A stretch of 64,000 nucleotides of DNA from Spirosoma endbachense (GTDB lineage Bacteria > Bacteroidota > Bacteroidia > Cytophagales > Spirosomataceae): positions 2,270,692 through 2,334,691 of the forward strand of contig NZ_CP045997.1 in the NCBI RefSeq assembly GCF_010233585.1, given 5' to 3'. The notes under the pieces are model-generated. The model ran no database searches and had not been told where the DNA came from. It saw only the letters and a program-made list of their open reading frames with translations. Positions 1-8,963 of the stretch are shown piece by piece. The first letter of the stretch is position 1; every line of letters begins with the position of its first letter. Made by a program: the position numbers and the translations under genes.

Positions 1-100
1 GGCCTACGGCTCCATCGGTCAGCCGTGACAAGCCAGTCGCGGTAGTCTGGCCAAAACTACTAAGTAAGTAGTCAGTATAGAGGTCGAGGGTTGTCTGCAT
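1..100 (-). CDS. Transposase, 5' end only (runs off window)
   Basis: An ATG at 98-100 on the minus strand opens a frame that continues past the window edge with no stop (33 codons). The visible N-terminus reads MQTTLDLYTDYLLSSFGQ and then TTATGLSRLTDG. I recognise this as the start of IS4/IS701-like DDE transposases that are common in Spirosoma. The rest of the element, including the catalytic core, lies outside the window, so intactness cannot be judged. Confidence 0.55.
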   Translation of the reverse strand, partial: MQTTLDLYTDYLLSSFGQTTATGLSRLTDGAVG

Positions 101-242
101 ACTCAAAATTAAACCAGCCATCCAAAAAGTGGCGTAACATCAGTTAATAAGTAACGATTTAATATTTTTAGGATCAAGTGCAAAAGTTGTGGAGGGCGTT
201 GTATTTTTCTAGGTTTGTGGTTTCACCCAAGTCTAGCTCATT

Positions 243-612
243 TTGGAAAGTTTCTTGCCCTTAGTCGAATACCTCTTACCAGAGTTTATCTTAACATACT
301 ACCAATTAACTCGTGTCGAACACGCTTTAGAAGTACTTCATCTATATCTGGAGGAGAAAAACTACGACGAGTCGGCTAAGCCCAAAGACCAGTTGTTATC
401 CAAAGGCTTTCTGCCAGAAATGACTATCCATGACTTCTCCATTCGAGACAAACGGGTATTTCTGCACATCAAACGCCGACGTTGGCCACCGTGGCACGGC
501 TCAATTCCAGAACGGGCCGAGTAGAGACAAGGGATTGGAGCCAAGTGGCACAGGGCACGCGAATGACGAGTGAGTTCGCACGGTACGCCGTCACGGGCTT
601 TTTTAAAAGAAA
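243..612 (+). pseudogene. ISAon1-type transposase N-terminal-region protein, frameshifted
   Basis: The first 80 or so codons give the helix-turn-helix-like ISAon1 N-terminal protein (MESFLPLVEYLLPEF, later LLSKGFLPEMTIHDF and VFLHIKRRRW). After KRRRW, near 490-500, the frame is lost. The remaining conserved part (RDWSQVAQGTRMTSEFARY) continues in another frame to about 600. The frame stays open only to the TAG at 522-524. The product would be truncated and probably inactive. Confidence 0.7.
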
Positions 613-1307
613 TTGACGGATTTATCCCCCCACAGTACCACTAGCCTTGGTTACCTTTATGGCGTTGATGGCAACCGGCTGGCACGACAATACCGCACTC
701 AGTTAAGTGATTTTTCGGCTTGGTCCCGGCGATCGCATGCCAGGCAGCGGCTGTTGTTTCCGGCTAACTTAGGGTCCCATCTCTCCCTTGATGAAACCAG
801 CTTATCCCATGGTGAACTGTATACGATCCTGACCAATACTAAGTTCAGCCCGATGACTACCAACCGGAGGTGCTCTCCAATGGCGACACGCTGAAACAAC
901 TGCTGGCTCGCAGTCGCTACGTGCTCTATAAAAAGCCTACCGACTGGACCCAAAATCAGCAAGAGCAGGCTGTCCTGCTGTTTGAGCGGTATCCTGATCT
1001 GAAGAGCGCCTATGAGTTGAGCCAGTCGCTGAGTCATATTTTTGAGAACACGACCGACAAACTTTACGGCTTAGCTCGTTTGGCAAAATGGTATGAACAA
1101 GTTCGACAGGCCGGTTTCAAAGCGTTCAATACGGTGGCTCGTTCCATCCAAAATCATTATGAGACGATTCTCAACTAGTTTGATAACCGCAGTACGAATG
1201 CCTCGGCCGAGTCCTTCAATGCCAAAATCAAGGCCTTTCGGGCTCAGTTTCGAGGGGTTCGGAATGTGGAATTCTTTCTGTATCGACTAACTCAGTTATA
1301 TGCTTAA
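613..1307 (+). pseudogene. ISAon1-type transposase, internal deletion plus nonsense codon
   Basis: The N-terminal part (LYGVDGNRLARQY, FPANLGSHLSLDETSLSHGELYTILTN) is followed at about 840-860 by a jump to a C-terminal part (YQPEVLSNGDTLKQLLARSRY). The two parts are in different frames, so most of the catalytic core appears deleted. A TAG at 1176-1178 then interrupts the frame where the family usually has Tyr (N-Y-F-D-N-R-S). The frame resumes as FDNRSTNASAESFNAKIKAF and ends at TAA 1305-1307. The gene is dead by at least two independent lesions. Confidence 0.75.
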
Positions 1308-1400
1308 TCCAAGTTGATCCACAACTTTTAGAATTGATCCCTCCGATTCAGCTCACCCACTTTCGCACTTTTGTGACTATCGATACTTACCCTCCCACTT

Positions 1401-1593
1401 TACAAGTGTAAACAGCCGTCAGCACCTGTTCCGCAAAACACGGCGCCTACTCGTGACGATAACATGATCCTGGGTAATCCCGACGGAGCCAGGCCAAGTG
1501 AGAGCAGCCCCAACGCTTACCTGATCACCCGGCCTACGCTTATCCTATAGCATTGCCAATTGGTGCAGCTGGCATTTGAGCCAAGAGGGTTAA
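1401..1593 (+). pseudogene. Fragment of a DNA/RNA non-specific endonuclease (NUC family)
   Basis: Just downstream of the IS right end, an open frame reads C-K-Q-P-S, possibly a lipobox Cys, then RDDNMILGNPDGA and NAYLITRPTLIL, then TAG at 1548-1550. In a second frame the sequence NWCSWHLS follows at 1557-1580. The pattern DNM-x-x-GNP ... NYL..RP ... NWVSWHLS is what I know from the N-terminal part of secreted NUC1-type endonucleases in Bacteroidetes. The catalytic DRGH motif and everything after it are absent. This is a decayed 5' fragment. It has no ATG start of its own. Confidence 0.5.
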
Positions 1594-1676
1594 AAGTAAA
1601 ATCTAAACCCGTACTGACTTTTGCAACAGACACACTGATTATAGAACTCAATTTATCCTAAAAGGACCAAACGCAA

Positions 1677-2189
1677 ATGGAACATCAAATTCAAACTAAA
1701 TCCAATAATATGTATTTGATCACCGTCATTTTGTTAATGTTTGTTCTACCCCTTAGTTCAATTTTGGTCGAGCTTTCCTTTACTAACTCCTCACTTCCAA
1801 TTATGAACTTGACGGGGAAGTGGTTTTTGTTTTGGGCGGTGGGAATGCGGCTATTTACAGCAGGAATCAGACAAGCGGTAAATCCTGCTTTTACGGCAAA
1901 AGATATCTTTCACCTAACTACTCAAGAAAGTTATGTAATTGTCAAAGAGCTTGGCTTTGCCAACATTTGTCTAGGTCTGGTGGCGATACTTTCATTGTTT
2001 GTGCCGCCATCTCGTCTTATAGCGGCCTGCGCGGGTGGCCTTTTCTTTGGGATTGCAGGGACAACTCACCTCCTCAAGAAGCCAGTTAGCTCGAATGAAT
2101 GGATCGCGATGATTTCAGACATTTTTATTTCTGTTGTTATGCTAGTTTTTATACTATTTTGTTTCTGGACGAGCTATATAGCTGAGTAG
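1677..2189 (+). CDS. Four-helix membrane protein, DUF6790-like
   Basis: The protein has 170 residues and four hydrophobic segments at roughly residues 13-32, 47-60, 94-125 and 140-163. A conserved-looking soluble stretch runs from the second to the third (FTAKDIFHLTTQESYVIVKE). The layout resembles the small DUF6790 membrane family, a recollection not checked by search. The start ATG is preceded by an AAAAGGA stretch 9 nt upstream. It stands alone between the IS/nuclease debris and a convergent histidine kinase. No function is known to me. Confidence 0.75.
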   Translation: MEHQIQTKSNNMYLITVILLMFVLPLSSILVELSFTNSSLPIMNLTGKWFLFWAVGMRLFTAGIRQAVNPAFTAKDIFHLTTQESYVIVKELGFANICLGLVAILSLFVPPSRLIAACAGGLFFGIAGTTHLLKKPVSSNEWIAMISDIFISVVMLVFILFCFWTSYIAE

Positions 2190-2383
2190 AAGCCTCTATT
2201 TTAACATAAGAGATGTGGCTGTTATAAAAGTCGGTGTGGCGATCTAGACTGGTAGTTTAAGCCCGTTCCAGCTTCCAATGCTGATGATTTTAATTGCTAG
2301 TTTTTGCAGGGTAGAGCCAAGTCATTGCTCATTCCTCTTTTGCCATCATTAATCATTTTGACCAGGGTCACCCTAGAAGCGAA

Positions 2384-4633
2384 TTATTGATAGTTGTAAT
2401 CAGTATGAGAACCCAACGAAGTAAGCTGATGCTCCGAAAAGGTTAACCGGATGGTTAAACCTTCCTGGCTGATGATCGATAACTGACCCCCCAACTGGTC
2501 ACTGAACCCCTGGATCAAAGTCATACCCAACGACTGACTCCGACTGGGGTCAAAGTCCACCGGTAAGCCCACCCCATCATCCCGGATGGTTAGCTCATAA
2601 CTGTCCTTCCGTAGAAATCCTAGACTTACCTGACCTCTACGCCCATTGGGAAAGGCATACTTAAGGGCGTTGGTGATAGCCTCGTTGATGATCAAGCCTA
2701 AGGGCACCGCCTGGATGACGTCCAGCTCGATGGGCTCCACCTGCACATCATAACCAATCGGTTGGGGCAACTCATAGGACTCGCGCAGGTAAGCCACAAC
2801 CTCCTGAATGTAGTCATCCATTGGGATGCGGGCGATGCCTTCAGCCTGGTAGAGCTTCTGGTGGATCAGAGCCATGGCCTGCAAACGATGCTGACTCTGC
2901 TGGATGGCCGACAGGGCGGCATTATCGGAGAGATAGCTGGCCTGGGAGTTGAGTAAACTCATCACCACCTGGAGGTTGTTTTTGACCCGGTGGTGGATCT
3001 CCTTCAGTAGCCGTTCTTTCTCGGCCAGCAGACGCCGTAAGTCCTGGTTCTTGTGGTTGATTTCTGTTTGCTGGGCTTGAAGCTGATACTGTTGAGTCAG
3101 GAGTAGCTCATGCTGATGCTGCAATTGCTGGTTGCTGCGCTGTTTGAGTCGGTAGCGGTTGTAGGTAAGACCCAACAACAACAGGAGCATAACGGCTCCC
3201 AGGCCAATCGAGTTACGCACCAGGCGATCCTGCTGGAGTTGCTGGGTCTGAAGTTGCTGCTGTTGGGAGAGGACCTGAATGCGTTGGTTTTGCAGGCGGA
3301 TGTCTTTGTCTTTCTGTTCGGTCTCGTACTGGGTTCTGAGTTCCTCGAGCTGACGGTTCTTGGTCTGGTTGAAAAGGGAATCGTTGATGGCGGTAGCGAG
3401 CTGGAAGTGCAGCAAGGCGGAGCGCAGATGGCCTTGGGCCGAGTCAACCTTGTAGAGGGCCTGATGCAGGATGGCCGTTCTATCCGGGAAGCGGCCTTGC
3501 TGACTGACCGTCAGCGCTTTTTGGAACAAGTGTCGGGCCTGTTCATAACGTCTGGTAAGCCAGTAAAGCTCACCAAACTGCGTATTGATATAGATTAAAC
3601 CGGATAAGTTATTAAGTTTCTCATAAAACGGCAGCAAGCGAATGTATAAGCGTTCAGCCTGTTCATACTGGCCTAAAACAACATAGCTCTCAGCCAGGCA
3701 GGTGGTTAAGGGAAGACTTTGCGGATCGGGGTTCTGGCGAACCAGTTCAATAATAGCCAATGCCTGTTGACGAGCCTGAGGGTACTGATGGTTCTTTGGG
3801 TATAACTTCATCAGTATTCTGTATTGTCCTACAAGCAGGTTAATGGACTCAATACCCCGTTGAGAACGGATTAAGCGAAGTCGTTTATGGGAAATAGTTA
3901 TGGCTCTTTCGTAATTGCCTAATAGCTCATAGATATCAGCCAAGCGCCCATTAATATCGATTTGATAATTTAGATTATTCCTTTGCTCAGCCAGGCGTAA
4001 GCTTTGTAAATAGGCCTGTAAGGCTAGTTGGTAATTCCCTATGTCTTGATGTATTACCCCAATTCGCTCGAAGGTCAAGTAGATGGTTGTATCCCGATAC
4101 GATTGTTGAATGGCTAACTCCTCCATAAATAAAGGGAGGGCTTTATGAGAACCAACATGTAAGCGAACCATATCGGCATAATCTTCCAGTACTTCGGCCG
4201 CCTTGGGTTTATTCCCTAGTTGCTGATAGGCCTTCTGAGCTTGCTGGTAGTAATCGATTGTTCGGGTGGAATCGTAGCTTTCACCGAAACTAAAACACTT
4301 TGCTAGCAGATAGAGGGCCTGTGCTTGCTGAGGGAGTTGGTTAGCCGCTGAACTTACCTGCACTACCTGCCTGGCATTGTTAATCGCACTATCCAACAGA
4401 TGATGTATTTCAGGCATAGCAGCATGGTTTCTACCTTTTCGGCTTTCTTTATACTGATCGTAGTATTGTCGACCGATTTGCAGCAATAATTTAGTTCGAC
4501 TGGTGTCAGCTGGTAAATGCAATAGCTGTCTTTTCAGACTATCAATTCGATTATGGGCTTGAGACCAGGCGCTGTGGGGGTCAAATGCAGTGGCTATCAT
4601 CAGGGTAATAAAAACGACACGGAATCGGCTCAT
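2384..4633 (-). CDS. TPR sensor histidine kinase (HisKA_2 type)
   Basis: The protein has 749 residues. An N-terminal signal peptide (cleavage near AWSQA) is followed by a periplasmic region of about 400 residues made of tetratricopeptide-like helices ([20 protein letters not shown] and similar). Then come a Gln-rich coiled coil, one transmembrane helix at about 473-493, and a second coiled coil. The kinase part begins with the phospho-acceptor HHRVKNNLQ at about residue 547, typical of HisKA_2, and continues with an N-box ([12 protein letters not shown], about 650) and a G-box (DDGVGLP, about 685). No response regulator lies next to it in the window, so its partner is unknown. The family usually signals to LytTR or CheY-like regulators encoded nearby or elsewhere. 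Confidence 0.9.
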   Translation of the reverse strand: MSRFRVVFITLMIATAFDPHSAWSQAHNRIDSLKRQLLHLPADTSRTKLLLQIGRQYYDQYKESRKGRNHAAMPEIHHLLDSAINNARQVVQVSSAANQLPQQAQALYLLAKCFSFGESYDSTRTIDYYQQAQKAYQQLGNKPKAAEVLEDYADMVRLHVGSHKALPLFMEELAIQQSYRDTTIYLTFERIGVIHQDIGNYQLALQAYLQSLRLAEQRNNLNYQIDINGRLADIYELLGNYERAITISHKRLRLIRSQRGIESINLLVGQYRILMKLYPKNHQYPQARQQALAIIELVRQNPDPQSLPLTTCLAESYVVLGQYEQAERLYIRLLPFYEKLNNLSGLIYINTQFGELYWLTRRYEQARHLFQKALTVSQQGRFPDRTAILHQALYKVDSAQGHLRSALLHFQLATAINDSLFNQTKNRQLEELRTQYETEQKDKDIRLQNQRIQVLSQQQQLQTQQLQQDRLVRNSIGLGAVMLLLLLGLTYNRYRLKQRSNQQLQHQHELLLTQQYQLQAQQTEINHKNQDLRRLLAEKERLLKEIHHRVKNNLQVVMSLLNSQASYLSDNAALSAIQQSQHRLQAMALIHQKLYQAEGIARIPMDDYIQEVVAYLRESYELPQPIGYDVQVEPIELDVIQAVPLGLIINEAITNALKYAFPNGRRGQVSLGFLRKDSYELTIRDDGVGLPVDFDPSRSQSLGMTLIQGFSDQLGGQLSIISQEGLTIRLTFSEHQLTSLGSHTDYNYQ

Positions 4634-5138
4634 GGCACAGCAGCAGCTTGTTTCGGAGAATTCAATCTATAGTTATAGGCAAATTACTCATTTACAGCTG
4701 TGACCGCACCTGATTAATGACTTTCATTCTGCTTGTGCTGGCCCCGGATGAAGTATCCTTTTATACAGTACGAATTGGATCAATCCTCTTGATGTATGCC
4801 AGCCAGGTTTGATATACCTACTGGACGGCGTACGTACGATGAGGAAAAAGAGTTGGCGTCCTTTTTTCGGACGCCCTTGATTATCAATAGTTTTAAGAGT
4901 TGCACCCCTTAGGTGCTATTAGGCTGACTTTGAGACTCGTAAGGGAAGAAACTTCCCAAATTTTCCCTCAACTTTCTCTATTATTCTCTCCATTTAGCAG
5001 GTTGAAAAATCTCCAAAGCACCTTGCTCGAATCGATGAAAATGGTCTTCTGTTAGGTATAAGCAGTGGCTAGTCTATTTGTTCTGGTTGATGATCATTAA
5101 CTCCACCTAAAAGTTACTTACTGAAAAAAAGATGCCAA
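4634..5138. other. Intergenic region, no gene seen
   Basis: No protein-like frame was found on either strand. The only structure noted is a small hairpin at 4855-4875 (GGCGTCC / GGACGCC, 7-nt T-rich loop). It is not placed right after any gene, so I assign it no role. Confidence 0.5.
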
Positions 5139-5506
5139 TTAGTTTAGAGTTACCCCACTCAGCAATCGAGCTATTCGGATCATTTCGTAGCCAATCATTA
5201 GTTCTTTTCTAGCCTCCAGGAGTGTATGTGCTTCTTCTAATAGTCGAGTAAGGATCTTTATCTCCTTTAATAGCAATACGCTGGCTTGAGATGGTTTATA
5301 ACGGTGCCTCCATTCAAAAACGTCCCGAGTTGTATGAATATCTGTTTTATAAGGGCCAAACCCAATATCATTGATGGATAACCTTACCTGGAGTACCCCC
5401 TGATCACTGCCTAATAATTCTCCAGAAAGCCGTAGTAGGCTATCGCTTTTGAACTCAAACCGGATACCAAAAGGCTGCGCAGTAAGCCGGTAGTATTTTT
5501 AGCCAT
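5139..5506 (-). pseudogene. Small unknown gene, one-base frameshift after the start codon
   Basis: On the minus strand an ATG at 5504-5506, preceded 6 nt upstream by AGGA, starts M-A-K-N-T-T but soon stops. Moving one base at the A5 run (about 5496-5500) gives an open frame of about 120 codons ending at TAA 5139-5141: M-A-K-K-Y-Y-R-L-T-A-Q-P-F-G-I-R-F-E-F onwards, with a helical, charged C-terminus (LLLKEIKILTRLLEEAHTLL). The length of 368 nt is one short of a multiple of three, as expected for one lost A. I do not recognise the family. It could be a real inactivation or a homopolymer sequencing error. Confidence 0.45.
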
Positions 5507-5955
5507 GGTTTCCTGAAGGTTAGCTTTCACTCAAAAGCAAAAGGGAACAACCCTCTCCCCTGCCTATACCCTCCGACCAGGAGGTTATATTACGTATGAT
5601 GCTTACACGGTGGCAAAGCAACGCTGACTGGCCACTTTCTGCTGGCTATGTCTTTATAGTAAGTTAACAGCAAACAACCGTAAACATATTGAATAGCCAC
5701 CGATTACTTTACCCTGATAGCCATATCTTCGGCCATAGGTGCACTGGCTAATTGGCAGAATGGATAGCCAAAAGGCTAACTTTGGCGATCCGATTTCATT
5801 CATTTTATACATATAAGGGCTATTCTGGTTTCAATTGATTTACGGTTACTTATAATGTAGTGGCTCCGCCAAGTAGTTCGCCAGCCTGACTGACTTGGTC
5901 AGCAAACCACCTGTTTTCGCTCCGTTATTCAGCCTGACGATTCTTAAAGGCCTCT

Positions 5956-5980
5956 ATAGGATTATATTGATTAATCCTAT
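5956..5980. repeat. Perfect 9-bp inverted repeat downstream of 6007-6276
   Basis: ATAGGATTA at 5956-5964 and its exact complement at 5972-5980 are separated by 7 nt. It lies 27 nt past the stop of the minus-strand gene ending at 6007 and could end its transcript, although there is no T-run. The rest of 5507-6006 shows no gene. Confidence 0.35.
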
Positions 5981-6006
5981 GGTTGGATAACAAATCGATG
6001 GTTTGA

Positions 6007-6276
6007 TTAAGGTTCGGGCAGTGGAATCATGACCACATAGCCGCCAAAGGGCGCATTCCTGGGGTGCTTATGGATGGGTATCAGCACAATATCAGCCTCG
6101 ATCAGCCCGAAGCCAGTCAGATAGACTTTTAGTTGCGGGAAGGTAAGAGTGCGACTGGGAATGAATAGGCCAATCTGATGCCGAGGAATTGATTCATCGG
6201 CAAAGCAAAGGCAACTATGTTTGTCTTTGCTGTCAGTAACGAGCCAATCATATTGCTCTTGTGTCATAGTTGTCAA
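6007..6276 (-). CDS. Small hypothetical protein, 89 aa
   Basis: The frame starts MTTMTQEQYDWLVTDSKDKH and contains alternating hydrophobic/charged stretches ending in GGYVVMIPLPEP. No signal peptide or membrane segment is seen, so a cytoplasmic globular protein is likely. The second Met (residue 4) is an equally possible start. It follows the 6317-6595 gene by 40 nt on the same strand, so the two may be co-transcribed. I do not recognise the family. Confidence 0.5.
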   Translation of the reverse strand: MTTMTQEQYDWLVTDSKDKHSCLCFADESIPRHQIGLFIPSRTLTFPQLKVYLTGFGLIEADIVLIPIHKHPRNAPFGGYVVMIPLPEP

Positions 6277-6316
6277 GATGAACTTGGGCTGTGTCCTGTA
6301 TTGGCCTGAACTAGCA

Positions 6317-6595
6317 TTAAAATCTGGGTAATGTTCCCGTTAAGGGGTTGGGATTATCGGATTGACTGACCGAAGTGGGTAAGGTTATTCGGGTCAAAAG
6401 GTGGAATAACGGTTCAACAACAGATGTTCCAGCGGGTGTTCTGGAATCCTTACTAAGCAAAATACGCCCTGCGATCGTATCGGCAAGCAACAACGGGCCG
6501 TATCCCCTGATTACGCCATCAACAGTACAAGTGCCATAAAGAGAATGTTTGACCTTATTACCTTTTTGGAGTTGATATATTTCTTTGATATTCAT
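6317..6595 (-). CDS. Small hypothetical protein, 92 aa, beta-rich
   Basis: The sequence starts MNIKEIYQLQKGNKVKHSLY and continues with Gly-rich short strands (GTCTVDGVIRGYGPLLLADT). This suggests a small beta-barrel, SH3-like fold; that is an inference from pattern only. The C-terminal 20 residues are rich in Ser, Asn and Pro. It is the upstream gene of a probable two-gene unit with 6007-6276. The family is not recognised. Confidence 0.5.
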   Translation of the reverse strand: MNIKEIYQLQKGNKVKHSLYGTCTVDGVIRGYGPLLLADTIAGRILLSKDSRTPAGTSVVEPLFHLLTRITLPTSVSQSDNPNPLTGTLPRF

Positions 6596-6671
6596 GTAGT
6601 TATTTGTTTTGTTGTTATTCTAATAGGAACGTACTAACCCGAACATACGTTCGTGGTGCAAAATTATTTAG

Positions 6672-6709
6672 CGAATGCAACGCCCGGCTTGAGACCGGGG
6701 TTGCATTCG
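6672..6709 (-). terminator. Strong hairpin after the degraded surface-protein gene
   Basis: A 10-bp arm CGAATGCAAC (6672-6681) pairs with GTTGCATTCG (6700-6709). An inner 5-bp stem (CCCGG/CCGGG, one bulged G) closes around CTTGAGA. It starts 1-2 nt beyond the last recognisable stop codon (6711-6713) of the minus-strand pseudogene, which fits a relic terminator for it. No long T-run follows. Confidence 0.5.
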
Positions 6710-6710
6710 A

Positions 6711-7866
6711 TCAAATTAAGGGCAAACATGGCTTTAAAAGCTTCACTTGCTGGTGCTCGGTGCCGTGTTGATCTGCAAGAGGATTAGCCCTTTGCCCTAC
6801 TAATAGGCACACGCACTCGATCTAGTGAGGCTGCATCCTCAAGCCGTTGCTGATGCAACAGGTTGACCCGCAGGTCCACCAGATTCAACTCAACAGCCTG
6901 ACCGGCTACCCCCCCAAATCTCGACCTCGACGGATTTGCCTTCCACCGGATTGCCCAACACCTTGACCTCTAAGCCTGTTCCGCCTTCTGCTACACCCAC
7001 CCGGACAGGAGCCGTGCAGATGACTAACCAGTTGTAGACATAGCTGGCCACCGAGTATCACCCCGTTTAGCCACCAGGGTGATACTCGGATTGTCGGTGT
7101 ACAGATTCAGGCTATAGGGACTCGGATTGGGGGTAGCTGGCATCTCATTGACGACCGAGAAACTAATAGGTGAACTGTCCACTCCTCCGTACTGGGGCGT
7201 AAAGGTCACTCGTTTCAGCCCTGCGCTGAGCATGTCACAGCTTACCGTCGAAACACCCACAATGGTAAAGCCGGCGGGCGTCGAAGGCATCGGATTGACC
7301 GTCAACTGGAAACTGGTTTGGGCGGACAAACCACCCGGATCCAGCGCCGTTACCTGAACATTGTTGACACCAGTAGTCGAAGGTGTACCGCTGATGAAGC
7401 TGCCGCTGACCGAGAGTCCACTGGGTAAACCCGTCGCGGAATAGATTAGCGTTTGCCCATCGGTATCCGAGAAGTAGTTATTGAGATTCAGTTGATAAGC
7501 TTGACCCACCAGGATGGTCTGGTTCGGAATACCACTAGTCGTCGGGGGGCTATTCGGATCGTTGCCCGTCTGACAGGAAGCCAGCCAGTTGACTGGGGGG
7601 TAAACTGAGCCTGATAGCCACCTTTGGCTTCATCGATGAGCGTATAGTTGACCATTGTCACCTTCGTTATCGAAAGACTTTGGGTAGTACTTGCAGCGCC
7701 TGAGGAGCCGAGGCTGGGCCCGTGCCAGTACCCACCGTGCAGGAGGCTTACAGGGTGTAGTTGCCCGGTTGCGAGAAGGTGTACACATTGCCGTTAGCTT
7801 GCCCCGTGCCACCCAGAGGAAACCAATTGATCGTACCCAAGCAGCCGTAGTAATGAGAGAGCAAAG
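6711..7866 (-). pseudogene. Decayed cell-surface protein with Ig-like/cadherin-like domain and T9SS-type sorting tail
   Basis: The minus strand reads as one protein in several frames. The first piece is an Ig-like repeat (CLGTINWFPLGGTGQANGN, then YTFSQPGNYTL followed by a stop). Next comes VNYTLIDEAKGGYQAQFTP, broken at a C6 run at about 7596-7601. Then comes a cadherin-like putative-Ig domain in an open frame from about 7600 to 7024 (ILVGQAYQLNLNNYFSDTDG, YSATGLPSGLSVSG). Last is a C-terminal domain (GLEVKVLGNPVEGKSVEVEI, GVAGQAVELNLVDL) ending QQVKLLKP after further shifts. The last part fits the type IX secretion sorting domain. At least three frame breaks and one stop make it non-functional. 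Confidence 0.65.
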
Positions 7867-8302
7867 GACTAGAAATGGCAATATAAACTATTCATTAGTA
7901 GGTTTTTACATAAATTTTAGAGAATATATCCGCATATGATGTCTATTTAGATTTACAATAAGCTAATTATTTTTGCTACTCAAGTATATTTTTTAGTTAT
8001 TTACAAAGAAACTACTCACTTAATATTCATGAGTTTGTGCTCATTTGAAGTAGCATAGGCGCTGTGTATAAAACCATCCGATCTCATAGAAACCGGGTGT
8101 TCGCTTCTAACGCACGTTTTTAGGCTGTTTAGACCCAGAAAGGGCTGTACCCAGTGCTGGGTACAGACACTCTAACAGGTACTTACCAAACGGTATATAC
8201 CCATCGGGAGTTGATGAACTCTGCGCCGAACGTATCCCGCATACGTTGACCATTTCTCCACTTAGGAGGCTTTGTGAAAATGCAGTACGGGTAGGTTCAT
8301 GA
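7867..8302. other. Intergenic region, nothing recognised
   Basis: This AT-rich stretch lies between the surface-protein pseudogene and the HNH gene. A minus-strand frame at 8107-8319 (70 codons, Ser-rich) shows no family-like features and is not called. No repeats or RNA structures were noticed. Confidence 0.4.
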
Positions 8303-8425
8303 ATCCTTTCCAAAAGCAATACCCTTATCTATCTTATTATTAAACAGGCAAAGAATGAGGGTATCCTAGGTTTAGATACTAAACCGTTTGTATTAACGGA
8401 CGAAAAGAGGGCCAAATTTAGTAAA

Positions 8426-8701
8426 ATGGGTAAGACTAATTTTGGTAGGTTTCGAAAAGATGACCTTACTCAACTTGCTAGTTTTACCAGAATACGGGAT
8501 CGATTATTTAAATTAAGAGGTCGTAAATGTGAAAGGTGTGAATGGGCGGAAGTTAATCCTTACAACGGCTTCATTCCAGTTCAGATTGATCACATTGACG
8601 GAGATAGAAGTAACAATGCTCTTGATAATTTGATCATACTCTGTCCAAATTGTCATAGCTTGACTGAGAAGTTTATGTTTTATGGAGCGAAACGAAAATA
8701 A
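8426..8701 (+). CDS. HNH endonuclease-like protein, 5' end uncertain
   Basis: The protein has two CxxC pairs (CERC and CPNC) framing the HNH core: IDHIDGDRSNNALDNL followed by CPNCHS. This is the zinc-supported beta-beta-alpha nuclease fold of phage and free-standing HNH enzymes. The frame is open upstream to 8303 and still looks coding (KNEGILGLDTKPFVLTDEK), but contains no ATG, GTG or TTG before 8426. An ATG at 8299 in another frame starts a 14-codon peptide. The real gene may therefore have begun further 5' and be truncated or shifted. It lies 39 bp before two tRNA-Gln genes. Confidence 0.7.
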   Translation: MGKTNFGRFRKDDLTQLASFTRIRDRLFKLRGRKCERCEWAEVNPYNGFIPVQIDHIDGDRSNNALDNLIILCPNCHSLTEKFMFYGAKRK

Positions 8702-8740
8702 ACCGTTGACGGGCGTTTGAATTGCTCCAGATGTGCAAAT

Positions 8741-8811
8741 TGGGGTATAGTACAGTGGTAGTACGTCTGATTTTGGTTCAGATTGCGGTGGTTCGATTCC
8801 ATCTACCTCAA
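8741..8811 (+). tRNA. tRNA-Gln (anticodon TTG)
   Basis: The acceptor stem TGGGGTA (8741-8747) pairs with TACCTCA (8804-8810), with one G-T wobble, and the discriminator is A. The anticodon stem TCTGA/TCAGA encloses the loop TTTTGGT, giving anticodon TTG. The T arm contains GGTTCGATTCC. The gene is 71 nt, and CCA is not encoded. Confidence 0.92.
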
Positions 8812-8815
8812 CTAT

Positions 8816-8887
8816 TGCCGGATAGTATAGCGGTTATTACCCCCGACTCTGACTCGGGTGACCTAGGTTCGATTCCTAGTCCGGCAA
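8816..8887 (+). tRNA. tRNA-Gln (anticodon CTG)
   Basis: The acceptor stem TGCCGGA (8816-8822) pairs perfectly with TCCGGCA (8880-8886), and the discriminator is A. The anticodon stem CCCGA/TCGGG encloses CTCTGAC, giving anticodon CTG (codon CAG). The T arm GGTTCGATTCC is intact and CCA is not encoded. Only 4 nt separate it from the preceding tRNA-Gln, so the two are surely co-transcribed. Confidence 0.92.
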
Positions 8888-8963
8888 CAAAAGGGTGTCG
8901 TGTAGTTGGCTTTCTTCGTTTTTGGTGCTAAACCATTTATTAATATCACATAGTAAATTAAGC

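Larger units (their letters stand above)
171..1340 (+). mobile_element. ISAon1-like insertion sequence remnant with both terminal inverted repeats
   Basis: The left end (171-193) and the reverse complement of the right end (1318-1340) match at 20 of 23 positions; both begin GGATCAA and end AAAAGTTGTGGA. Between them lie two reading frames of the ISAon1 pattern: a short N-terminal-region protein and a larger transposase. Both are broken. About 1.17 kb remains, and the transposase has lost its central part. No target-site duplication was identified. The element cannot move by itself. Confidence 0.8.

Noticed and set aside
3110..3598. Long plus-strand frame opposite the histidine kinase
   Set aside because: It is a shadow of the kinase gene, giving low-complexity Leu/Gln runs that mirror the Gln-rich coiled coil.
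4855..4875. Hairpin as a terminator
   Set aside because: It is more than 200 nt from any gene end and has no T-run after it on either strand.
8107..8319. Minus-strand frame of 70 codons
   Set aside because: Ser-rich, no domain, no neighbours, and it overlaps the open 5' extension of the HNH frame on the other strand.
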